DNA of 49,814 nucleotides from Desulfuromonadales bacterium. GTDB taxonomy: Bacteria; Desulfobacterota; Desulfuromonadia; Geobacterales; Pseudopelobacteraceae. A program made the position numbers and the translations under genes. Within the stretch, counting starts at the first letter, position 1. Each line of letters opens with the position of its first letter. The stretch spans positions 1 through 49,814 of the forward strand of contig DUZX01000026.1 in NCBI GenBank assembly GCA_013349325.1. Direction: 5' to 3'. The notes beneath the pieces were generated by a model that was not told the origin of the DNA, did no database searches, and saw only the letters and a list, made by a program, of their open reading frames with translations. Below, piece after piece: positions 27,248 to 34,883 of the stretch.

Positions 27248-28186
27248 ATGAACAGACCGCATACAACCATCACCGCCATGCTCGACACCCTGACGAAAAA
27301 CTATCTGCAGGGGAAGGAAGAGGTCGTGCGTCTGGCAACAATCGCTCTTTTGGCCGGCGGACACATCCTGATCGAGGATCTGCCGGGACTCGGCAAGACC
27401 ACTGTGGCGCTGGCGCTGGCCGCTGCTACCGGCCTGAGTTTCGGTCGGGTACAGTGCACCAGCGACCTGCTCCCCTCCGACATTACCGGGCTTTCCGTTT
27501 TCAACCGTGAAGAGGGGCGCTTCACCTTCCTGCCCGGTCCGGTTTTCAGCAACATCGTGCTTCTGGACGAGATCAATCGCGCCATGCCGCGCACCCAGAG
27601 CGCCATGCTGGAGGCGATGGAGGAACGGCGCGTGACGGTCGAAGGGGTCACCCACGCCCTGCCCGATCCGTTCATGGTCTTTGCCACGCAGAACCCGTCC
27701 GATCAGAGCGGCACCTTTCTGCTGCCGGAATCGCAGCTGGACCGCTTTCTGATCTGCACCGGCATCGGTTATCCACCCGAAGCTCTCGAAAAAGCGATCA
27801 TCGCCGGCGGCGGTATCCGCGAACGGATCAGTGGCATTACGCCGACTGTAGGTGTTGCGGATCTTCAGCAGGCCAGAATTCACGTTAGTCAGGATGTTTT
27901 TCTGGCTGACAAACTGGTCGGCTATATTTACGAACTGGTCGCCGCCACCAGACAGCATCCGCTGCTGTTGACCGGCCTTTCCACCAGGGGCGCCATCAAT
28001 CTGGCACAGGCGTCACGAGCAGCCGCTTTTCTGGCCGGGCGCGATTTTGTTGCTCCGGAAGATGTCAAAGGGATCGCCATTCCGGTCTGCAGCCACCGTC
28101 TGGTGCTGCGCCCCGGCCAGGAAGCGACCGACAGGAGAGAGCTTTTACGAACGATCATCGCCGACATAGCGTTGCCTTTGGTCTAA
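27248..28186 (+). CDS. MoxR-family AAA+ ATPase
   Basis: The protein has 312 aa. Walker A is LPGLGKTT (45-52), Walker B is IVLLDEINRA (about 104-113), sensor 1 is VFATQNPSD, and the MoxR-type QLDRFL and TGLSTRGAI are present. MoxR ATPases act as chaperones for assembling or activating partner complexes, usually with a DUF58 protein encoded next door, as here. ATG 27248 follows a weak cggga site; the longer frame upstream overlaps mtnP. It leads a moxR-DUF58-tgpA unit. Confidence 0.92.
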   Translation: MNRPHTTITAMLDTLTKNYLQGKEEVVRLATIALLAGGHILIEDLPGLGKTTVALALAAATGLSFGRVQCTSDLLPSDITGLSVFNREEGRFTFLPGPVFSNIVLLDEINRAMPRTQSAMLEAMEERRVTVEGVTHALPDPFMVFATQNPSDQSGTFLLPESQLDRFLICTGIGYPPEALEKAIIAGGGIRERISGITPTVGVADLQQARIHVSQDVFLADKLVGYIYELVAATRQHPLLLTGLSTRGAINLAQASRAAAFLAGRDFVAPEDVKGIAIPVCSHRLVLRPGQEATDRRELLRTIIADIALPLV

Positions 28187-28278
28187 AGATCAGCACGGCG
28201 GGCGCCCTCTACATCGTCATCACCCTGCTGCTCGGATTCGCCGCCGTCAACACCGGTAACAACCTGCTGTTTCTGGTC

Positions 28279-29049
28279 GTGTCCGGCCTGCTGGCCTTCA
28301 TGTCGGTCACCGGGTACGTCGGCATGCTCAACATCAAACAGCTGCTCCCCGAGCTGATCCCCCCCCCCGAGGTCTATGCCGGAACGCAGGCCGGATTTCG
28401 TCTGCGCGTTTCCAATACCAAACGTCATATCCCCTCGTTTTTGATACGTATGGAATCGGGCCACAGTCTGGGTGGGGTCGTGCCATTTGTGCCGAGATCT
28501 CAGGCGGCTGAACGGCCGGTGACGTTTCTCTTTCCCCGGCGTGGCAAGGTCACTCTCGATCCGGTCCGGATCAGCTCCAATTTTCCGGTCAACTTTTTCA
28601 CCCGCTTCTGGATGTTCGACCTACAGCAGCAGCTGATTGTATTCCCGGCGCTGCTGCCGCTCTCAGCTGACGACGGCCCCCCTTCAGATGTCTCAGGAGC
28701 CAGCAGGTGCGTGGATCAGCGCGGCCAAGAGGGCGAACTGGAACGGATCGCCTCCTATTCCGGTCGGGAACCGTTCAAAACGATTCATTGGAAATTGTCG
28801 GCGCGCGGCGACGACCTGCTGGTCAAGCAGTTTGGCAGTCAGAGCGCACCACCACTGCATGTCGATCTGGACAGCATGCCGGGCAGCACGCTGGAAGAAC
28901 GCATTTCGCAGGCGGCCTGGCTGGTCAAACGCTGGAGTATGCAACGACCGGTCAGTCTGATGCTGGAACAGACACACATCCCGGCCGGGATGGGAGCGCA
29001 ACACGAACGTCACCTGCTGACGGAATTGGCCCTGTATGCTTGCGATTAG
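28279..29049 (+). CDS. DUF58 domain protein (start codon uncertain)
   Basis: DUF58 proteins accompany MoxR ATPases and may assemble at the membrane. The core has the family signature RGQEGELERIASYSGREPFK and IHWKLSARGDDLLVKQFG. The first normal in-frame start is GTG 28279, giving 256 aa. However, the same frame is open upstream and encodes the family's N-terminal helix (GALYIVITLLLGFAAVNTGNNLL, which I give only in part: AAVNTGNNLL) back to the moxR stop at 28186, with no ATG, GTG or TTG. The true product probably begins near 28183-28192 with an unusual start, or by frameshift from moxR. It overlaps tgpA by 14 bases. Confidence 0.85.
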   Translation: MSGLLAFMSVTGYVGMLNIKQLLPELIPPPEVYAGTQAGFRLRVSNTKRHIPSFLIRMESGHSLGGVVPFVPRSQAAERPVTFLFPRRGKVTLDPVRISSNFPVNFFTRFWMFDLQQQLIVFPALLPLSADDGPPSDVSGASRCVDQRGQEGELERIASYSGREPFKTIHWKLSARGDDLLVKQFGSQSAPPLHVDLDSMPGSTLEERISQAAWLVKRWSMQRPVSLMLEQTHIPAGMGAQHERHLLTELALYACD

Positions 29050-30967
29050 CTCGCTCAGCTGGTGGTTTACGCACGCGATTGTGCTGTGCGGCATGATCCC
29101 GCTCTTTCCCTGGATCGATACGGCCCCGCGAATTGCGATTGTATGCGGGTTTCTGGCCAGTTTCTGGCAGCAGCGCCGGGGTGCCTGGAACCTTCCCGAT
29201 TGGCTGCTGAACAGTGCCATCGTACCGGTCTTTCTGGTCTACCTGTTTCAGTACAGCTCCCGTAATGCCGTGCAGCCGGTGGTGAGTGCTCTGACCTTCA
29301 TGCTGGCGCTGCGACTGCTCTCCAAAAAGAGCGTGCGCCATCATCTGCAGATGCACGCGCTGGCCCTGTTCTGCCTGGCCTCTTCATCCCTGTTTGACCT
29401 CAGCCCCACCTTCATGCTCTTTTTGACGATCCTGTTATTTCTGGAAGCACCGGCTCTGGTGCTGTTGACCTATTATGCTGCCGACAGCCTAATTACACTT
29501 ACCCGCAACGAGCTGCGGATGGTGCTGACCGCCGGTACCGCACTGCCGCTGCTCTCGCTGCCGCTGCTGCTGCTCTTTTTCCCTATATTGCCACGCACAC
29601 AGATGCCTCTGTGGCATTTCATGTCCGGCTCTGCCGCCAGCAGTACCGGCTTCAGCGAAAAGGTGGAGCCAGGTGTGGCGGCACAGCAGCTGACCGTGCG
29701 CGAGCGGGTCTTTCGGGCCGAGACCGGGAAGTTGCCTCCGCAGCAGCGCTACTGGCGCGTGACGGTTTTCAACAGCTTTGACGGCACACGCTGGCAGAGG
29801 ACTCCGCTTAAAGGTAGCGAAAAATCGCTTGACCGACAGGGAACCGTTGCGCAGACGATCTACCTTGAACCGGGCGGCTTACGCTATCTGCCGCTACTGG
29901 ATGCGCCGGTCACGGTCAGTGGTATCCCGTTCCAACGCTCAGCCGATCTGGTCTACGAACGCAGCCGGCGCAGCGCTGCCCGAATTGTCTATCGTGCCCT
30001 GTCAGACAGCACCGGCAGCATTCCGATCGTCAACAGAATCGACACGCGACCGTATCTGGAGCTGCCGGATACCATTGCTCCCCGCATCAGCCAGCTCTCG
30101 CGGCAGATTCGTCTGCAGGGAAGTGACGTGGCAGAACGGGTGACGGCGCTGGAGACGTTCCTGCGAAACGGCGGTTACCGTTACAGCCAGCAGGGGATGC
30201 CGACCGGCGTAGATGCGCTGGAACAGTTTCTGTTTGAGAGCAAACAGGGCAACTGCGAGTTCTTTGCCTCCGCCTGCGCACTACTGATGCGGGGATCCGG
30301 TATTCCGGCCCGCCTGGTGGGGGGCTATCTGGGGGGCGAGTACAACGAACTGGGGGGCTATTATCTGGTCAGTGAAGAGATGGCGCATGTCTGGGTGGAA
30401 TTCTGGCTGCCCGGCACTGGCTGGCGCCGTCTCGATCCGAGCAGCTTTGCCAATAATGCTGACCAGCTCTGGGGAGCAGAGCGCCGGACGACCCTTCTGC
30501 AGCGGTTGCGGTTATTGGCCGATGCGTCCGATTATTACTGGAACCGGGCGGTAGTCAGCTATGACCTGGAACGTCAGGTCCAGGCTGCGCACAGCATCGG
30601 CAAGCAGCTGCAGCGCTTTGAGTTCAGCGGTAATCTGCGTAGAATGCTGCCGTACCTGCTGCTGTTCATACCGGCAGTTCTCGGCTGGTTCCTCTGGAAG
30701 CGCCGCTCGATCTTGTTTGCAGCGCGTGAAACCCGAATATTACGACGTTTTTATCGCCGCCTGGAAGAGGATTGCGGAATTCATGTGGAGCCGGGCAAAG
30801 TCGGCATCTTTGAACTGGCAGAATTGAGTGGCAGCAGGCCGGCCGAAGAATTTGCCCAGCTGTACGGTACAGCCATTTATCACGACCGGCGGCTGACGGA
30901 CGAGGAGTACACAAGGCTGCAGGAGTTGTGCGGGCGTTCCTTCAAATCCAGCGGAAATTCATTTTGA
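29036..30967 (+). CDS. TgpA-like membrane transglutaminase (DUF3488 plus transglutaminase core)
   Basis: The protein has 643 aa. Six or so N-terminal membrane helices (about 10-200, DUF3488) precede a periplasmic transglutaminase-like domain with the catalytic triad Cys407 (QGNCEFFAS), His451 (MAHVWVEF) and Asp467 (RRLDPSSF). A further helix (about 540-560) and a short cytoplasmic DUF4129-like C-terminus follow. In Pseudomonas TgpA is essential and has transglutaminase activity, but its substrate is unclear. It overlaps DUF58 by 14 bases without its own ribosome site, so translation is likely coupled. Confidence 0.9.
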   Translation: MLAISSLSWWFTHAIVLCGMIPLFPWIDTAPRIAIVCGFLASFWQQRRGAWNLPDWLLNSAIVPVFLVYLFQYSSRNAVQPVVSALTFMLALRLLSKKSVRHHLQMHALALFCLASSSLFDLSPTFMLFLTILLFLEAPALVLLTYYAADSLITLTRNELRMVLTAGTALPLLSLPLLLLFFPILPRTQMPLWHFMSGSAASSTGFSEKVEPGVAAQQLTVRERVFRAETGKLPPQQRYWRVTVFNSFDGTRWQRTPLKGSEKSLDRQGTVAQTIYLEPGGLRYLPLLDAPVTVSGIPFQRSADLVYERSRRSAARIVYRALSDSTGSIPIVNRIDTRPYLELPDTIAPRISQLSRQIRLQGSDVAERVTALETFLRNGGYRYSQQGMPTGVDALEQFLFESKQGNCEFFASACALLMRGSGIPARLVGGYLGGEYNELGGYYLVSEEMAHVWVEFWLPGTGWRRLDPSSFANNADQLWGAERRTTLLQRLRLLADASDYYWNRAVVSYDLERQVQAAHSIGKQLQRFEFSGNLRRMLPYLLLFIPAVLGWFLWKRRSILFAARETRILRRFYRRLEEDCGIHVEPGKVGIFELAELSGSRPAEEFAQLYGTAIYHDRRLTDEEYTRLQELCGRSFKSSGNSF

Positions 30968-31032
30968 TTGGCAGACCGATTATGGTAGCATCCCCCCCCG
31001 ACTGGACAACTTCAACAAGAGTGGAACTCCCG

Positions 31033-32271
31033 ATGCTGAAACCTGAACTGCTGGCTCCGGCCGGCAACATGGAAAAACTGAAAATCGCCGTCCATTATGG
31101 TGCCGATGCCGTCTACCTGGGGGGCCAGGCCTTCGGCCTGCGCAACATGGCGGATAATTTTTCTGTAGAAGAGATGAAAACAGCCCTAGATTTCTGCCAC
31201 GCACGCGGGGTCAAAGCCTACCTGACGGTTAACAGTTTTCCGCATAACGAAGCGCTCCCCCAGCTTGAAGAGTATCTGAACGAGATCGCCCCACTCCCGT
31301 TTGACGCCTATATCGTCGCCGATCCGGGGGTCATTGATGCAGTGCGGCAGATTTCACCGGAGTGCGAACTGCATCTGTCGACCCAGGCGAACACCATCAA
31401 CTGGCGCTCGGTCCGTTTTTGGCAGCAGCAGGGCGTCCGTCGCATCAATCTGGCCCGCGAGATGAGCCTCGACAATATTCAGGAAACGGTAAAAAAGGTA
31501 CCGGGTATGGAGTTTGAAGCCTTTGTACATGGCGCCCTCTGCATCTCCTACTCCGGTCGCTGCCTGATTTCCAGCATGCTGACCGGCCGCGACGCCAATC
31601 AGGGGGAGTGTACCCACCCCTGCCGCTGGAGTTATCACCTGGTGGAAGAGACCCGGCCGGGCGAATATTTTCCGGTTGTGGAGGATGAAAACGGCACCTT
31701 CATCTTCAACTCGCGCGATCTCTGTCTGCTGGAGCAGATTCCGGCGCTGGTTACCAGCGGACTGCACGCTCTCAAGATCGAAGGGCGCATGAAGGGCATC
31801 AACTACGTCGCTTCAGTGCTGCGGGTCTATCGTCAGGCGCTGGATGAGTATCTGGAAAATCCTGAGCGCTGGAAATGTCGACCGGAATGGCTGCAGGAGT
31901 TGTCAAAACTCAGTCATCGCGGCTACACAACCGGCTTCCTGTTCGGCCAGCCGCGCAACGTCGGACAGGAGTATGACTCGGCCTATATCCGCAGCCATGA
32001 CTTTGTCGGCGTGGTTGACGAAGTCCAGCAAGACGGCACGCTGCTGGTCAGCGTGCGTAACCGGATCAAGACAGGCGATATAATCGAATTTATCGGACCG
32101 GGCATGCGCAGTGACAACCTGATCCTGCAGAATTTTTCGATACTTTCCGAGCACGGTGCGGCTCTTCCGGCAGAAGCCGCCAACCCCAACTCGCGCATAC
32201 TGCTGATGGTGCCGTTTATCGTCGAAGCGGGGGATTTGCTGCGGCGGGAGAAGGTTGAGTCGGGTCTGTGA
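31033..32271 (+). CDS. U32 family protein, TrhP-like (tRNA uridine hydroxylation)
   Basis: The protein has 412 aa from ATG 31033 (MLKPELLAPAGNMEK). The U32 signature is EAFVHGALCISYSGRCLIS, followed by GECTHPCRW, whose cysteines can hold an Fe-S cluster, and LKIEGRMK. The sequence is closest by eye to E. coli YegQ/TrhP, which takes part in 5-hydroxyuridine formation at tRNA position 34 using prephenate. Other U32 branches act on 23S rRNA or ubiquinone, so the precise substrate is not certain. The earlier in-frame ATG 30983 lacks a ribosome site. Confidence 0.8.
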   Translation: MLKPELLAPAGNMEKLKIAVHYGADAVYLGGQAFGLRNMADNFSVEEMKTALDFCHARGVKAYLTVNSFPHNEALPQLEEYLNEIAPLPFDAYIVADPGVIDAVRQISPECELHLSTQANTINWRSVRFWQQQGVRRINLAREMSLDNIQETVKKVPGMEFEAFVHGALCISYSGRCLISSMLTGRDANQGECTHPCRWSYHLVEETRPGEYFPVVEDENGTFIFNSRDLCLLEQIPALVTSGLHALKIEGRMKGINYVASVLRVYRQALDEYLENPERWKCRPEWLQELSKLSHRGYTTGFLFGQPRNVGQEYDSAYIRSHDFVGVVDEVQQDGTLLVSVRNRIKTGDIIEFIGPGMRSDNLILQNFSILSEHGAALPAEAANPNSRILLMVPFIVEAGDLLRREKVESGL

Positions 32272-32366
32272 AACAACGGCCAGTTCCATAATGCCCACGC
32301 GGAGCAATGCAGCAACTGACACTATGGTTTGAATGAACACCAAAAACCGTTGAAAGGATTTTGAAA

Positions 32367-32690
32367 ATGCCTGCTACTCAAAGTGATCTTCAAACAGCGA
32401 GAATCCTCAAAGATCGAGTGTTGAAACTGACGCCGCTGATTGATTTTCGTTTGTTTGGATCTCGTGCGCGTGGCGATGCTGATGAGTTTTCTGATATGGA
32501 CATATTTATGGAGTTTGAAACTGTTGACAGAGAATTGAAAAGCAACGTGAAAAATACCGCCTGGGAGATGACTCTGGAAACCGGGATTGTCGTCACGACT
32601 CTTTTATTCAGCAGATACGAGGTTGAAGATTCTCCCTTGCGCTCATCACCAATTATCCGCGTGATTTTGGAAGAAGGGATCCCGGTGTGA
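32367..32690 (+). CDS. MNT-type nucleotidyltransferase (antitoxin of a MNT-HEPN pair)
   Basis: The protein has 107 aa. The nucleotidyltransferase motif LFGSRARGDADEFSDMDIFMEF carries the GS-x10-DxD pattern of minimal nucleotidyltransferases. Such proteins AMPylate and silence a HEPN ribonuclease toxin encoded next to them. ATG 32367 has aaagga 8 bases upstream. The expected HEPN gene is reduced to a 14-codon frame that overlaps this stop, so the antitoxin now appears to be alone. Confidence 0.85.
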   Translation: MPATQSDLQTARILKDRVLKLTPLIDFRLFGSRARGDADEFSDMDIFMEFETVDRELKSNVKNTAWEMTLETGIVVTTLLFSRYEVEDSPLRSSPIIRVILEEGIPV

Positions 32691-32731
32691 CCGATCTTGA
32701 ATCTATTTCAAACCTTCGGATAGCTTGCTAA
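32687..32731 (+). pseudogene. Remnant of a HEPN-like toxin gene start
   Basis: GTG 32687 overlaps the MNT stop, as HEPN starts commonly do, and encodes MTDLESISNLRIAC before TAA. The pattern resembles the first residues of HEPN proteins, which continue with an arginine-alanine helix. Nothing HEPN-like follows in any frame before higA. It may be a truncated toxin gene or a chance frame. Confidence 0.4.
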
Positions 32732-32745
32732 TCTATGCAGCAAGC
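32723..32745. terminator. Hairpin between the MNT remnant and higA
   Basis: GCTTGCT and AGCAAGC form a perfect 7-bp stem around a 9-base loop. It straddles the convergent ends of the HEPN remnant and higA. There is no long T-run, so terminator strength is doubtful. Confidence 0.35.
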
Positions 32746-33035
32746 AACAGTGGCTGCACCTGTTGCATCCTCTTAACCATCATTTTTTCGGCGGTTTTCA
32801 GGTCGTAGCTGGTCTGCAGGTTCATCCAGTAGGTCGGTGTCTGTCCAAACGCCTTGCCGAAAAGAACCGCCAGTTCAGCCGTAACAGGACGTGAACCCTT
32901 GACAACATGTGATACGCGCATTGGTGAAACGCCAATTGCACGAGCAAAAGCGGTTTGTGATAAGCCTAGTTCATCAAGTATTTCTTTCAGGAATATTCCT
33001 GGATGTAACGGGGGAAGCCCGTTTTTGATAGCCAT
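32733..33035 (-). CDS. higA: HigA-family antitoxin
   Basis: The protein has 100 aa. It begins LPPLHPGIFLKEILDELGLSQ, and the helix-turn-helix SQTAFARAIGVSPMRVSHVVKG (about 26-47) is typical of HigA. It binds HigB and represses the operon. It lies 11 bases after the higB stop, toxin gene first, which is the usual higBA order. Confidence 0.92.
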   Translation of the reverse strand: MAIKNGLPPLHPGIFLKEILDELGLSQTAFARAIGVSPMRVSHVVKGSRPVTAELAVLFGKAFGQTPTYWMNLQTSYDLKTAEKMMVKRMQQVQPLLLAA

Positions 33036-33046
33036 GAATTTCTCCT

Positions 33047-33328
33047 TTAATGGTAGTCGCTTATTTCGACATGTGTAGCTTCACCACTGACAAACTGAAA
33101 ACATATTCGCCACTGTTCGTTAATCCTGATGCTCCACTGACCCGCCCTGTCACCAGAGAGCGTTTCGAGTCGGTTAGACTGTGGAAGGAGCAAGTCCGTA
33201 ACTTCTCGTGCACTGTCCAACTGAGTCAAACGGATGATTGAACGAGTGATTATTTCCGGAGGAAGTTTTTTTGATTTCCCGGTTGCAAAGAGTTTTTCTG
33301 TTTCTTTGTTCGCAAATGATGTAATCAT
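33047..33328 (-). CDS. higB: HigB-family mRNA interferase toxin
   Basis: This 93-aa RelE-fold toxin cleaves ribosome-bound mRNA. It begins MITSFANKETEKLFATGKSKKLP and ends NEQWRICFQFVSGEATHVEISDYH, both typical of HigB. ATG 33328 matches the family start; the longer frame to 33460 crosses the promoter. The predicted transcription start is at or next to this ATG. It is followed by higA. Confidence 0.92.
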   Translation of the reverse strand: MITSFANKETEKLFATGKSKKLPPEIITRSIIRLTQLDSAREVTDLLLPQSNRLETLSGDRAGQWSIRINEQWRICFQFVSGEATHVEISDYH

Positions 33329-33335
33329 GTCCCCA

Positions 33336-33364
33336 AAAATAAACATATTGTTTACGAAGGTCAA
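33336..33364 (-). promoter_or_regulatory. higBA promoter with internal palindrome
   Basis: On the minus strand TTGACC (33364-33359) and TATTTT (33341-33336) are 17 bases apart. Between them, TAAACA-TAT-TGTTTA (33340-33354) is a perfect palindrome and a likely HigA operator. The start would fall almost on the higB ATG, implying a leaderless or nearly leaderless message. Confidence 0.55.
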
Positions 33365-33483
33365 TTCTAAAAGAGCAGGCAAAGCCAAATTTCCAACCAG
33401 GAAGAGAACTGGCCTCAAACCTCCTGTGTTTTTGCACCGCGTTGCCGAGTAAGGCTGCATGAAAATAAGAAGGAATCACCCAC

Positions 33484-34845
33484 ATGAATGATCCAAAACT
33501 CCCGCCACAGAATCTGGATGCCGAGATGTCCATTCTGGGCGGGATACTGATAGATAACGATGCCATCAACCGGGTGCTGGAAAGTATCGTCCCGGAAGAC
33601 TTCTACCGCGAGCTGCACCGCAAGATATTTCTGGCGATGATGCAGCTCTCCGATCAGCGTGAACCGTGCGATCTGGTGACGCTGACCGAGATACTGCGCA
33701 AACGGGGCGAACTGGAGGAGATCGGCGGTGCCGCTTACCTGCTGGCGCTGGTCGATTACGTTCCGACAGCGGCCAATATCAGCTATTACTGCAAAATCGT
33801 GAAAGAAAAGTCGGTCAATCGTAAGCTGATCACGATTGCAACCGGGATCGTCACGCGCAGCTACGAAGAGCAGAGCGATGTCAATGAGCTGCTGGATCAG
33901 GCCCAGAAAGACCTCTACGAAATCGGCGAAAACAAGCTGCGACCCCAATGTTATCCGGTCCAGCCGCTGATCAAGGAGGCCTTCAAGATTCTGAAGGATC
34001 TGCACAATCGTAAGGAACATATCACCGGCGTTCCGACCGGCTATTCCGACCTGGACCAGATGACGGCCGGTTTCCAGCCCGGCAACCTGATTATCATTGC
34101 CGCGCGCCCCTCGATGGGTAAAACCACGCTGGCGCTGAACATCGCCCAGCATGCCAGCGCCGAAAGCAAAAAGAAAACCGCTTCCGTTATCTTCTCGCTG
34201 GAGATGGGTAAGGAAGACTTGGTCATGCGCTTTCTGGCATCGATCGCCCGCGTTGATTTCGGTCGCATGCGCACCGGCCATTTTCTGGATACCGACTGGC
34301 CGCGCCTGACCCGGGCGGCAGGAATTCTCCACGATTCCAAGATTTTTATCGACGACACCCCGGCTATCAGCGTTCTTGAGCTGCGCTCCAAGGCCCGTCG
34401 ATTGAAGAGTGAGCATGACATCGGCCTGATTATCGTCGATTATCTGCAGCTGATGAAGGCCGGAACCAGGGTCGAATCCCGCCAGCAGGAGATTTCCGAG
34501 ATTTCACAGTCGTTGAAGGCGCTGGCCAAGGAGTTGGGCGTGCCGGTTGTGGCACTCTCGCAGCTCAACCGAGAACTGGAAAAACGTGCCGACAAGCGGC
34601 CAATGATGAGCGATTTACGTGAATCTGGCGCCATTGAGCAGGATGCCGACGTGATCATGTTTGTGTACCGCGAGGCGGTCTACTGCGAACAGTGCCGCAA
34701 ACGGGACGGCTCCTGCACCCAGGGGCATGACCGCAACGCCGAGCTGATCATCGGCAAACAGCGTAACGGCGCGATCGGCACCGTCAGCCTGGCCTTCTTC
34801 GGCGAACATACCCGTTTTGAAAACCTGAGCGATCGCAGCGAGTAG
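33484..34845 (+). CDS. dnaB: Replicative DNA helicase
   Basis: DnaB unwinds DNA at the fork as a hexamer. The protein has 453 aa. N-terminal PQNLDAEMSILGG, a helicase P-loop ARPSMGKTTLALN, EMGKEDLVMRF, VDYLQLM and SDLRESGAIEQDADVI are all present. A short insertion, YCEQCRKRDGSCTQGH, before ELIIGKQRNG has CxxC-x6-C-x3-H spacing and could bind zinc. The ribosome site agaagg precedes ATG 33484. It may be transcribed with the pilus genes downstream (38-base gap). Confidence 0.96.
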   Translation: MNDPKLPPQNLDAEMSILGGILIDNDAINRVLESIVPEDFYRELHRKIFLAMMQLSDQREPCDLVTLTEILRKRGELEEIGGAAYLLALVDYVPTAANISYYCKIVKEKSVNRKLITIATGIVTRSYEEQSDVNELLDQAQKDLYEIGENKLRPQCYPVQPLIKEAFKILKDLHNRKEHITGVPTGYSDLDQMTAGFQPGNLIIIAARPSMGKTTLALNIAQHASAESKKKTASVIFSLEMGKEDLVMRFLASIARVDFGRMRTGHFLDTDWPRLTRAAGILHDSKIFIDDTPAISVLELRSKARRLKSEHDIGLIIVDYLQLMKAGTRVESRQQEISEISQSLKALAKELGVPVVALSQLNRELEKRADKRPMMSDLRESGAIEQDADVIMFVYREAVYCEQCRKRDGSCTQGHDRNAELIIGKQRNGAIGTVSLAFFGEHTRFENLSDRSE

Positions 34846-34883
34846 TTTTTGTCTATCAGATGTCGCACGTTTGGAGGACAACC

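Noticed and set aside
33415-34416. 333-codon open frame on the minus strand opposite dnaB
   Set aside because: It lies wholly against the conserved dnaB sequence, has no ribosome site and translates to a low-complexity mirror of it. The same applies to other long antisense frames, for example 35460-36149, 36684-37250, 19155-19859 and 15881-16519.
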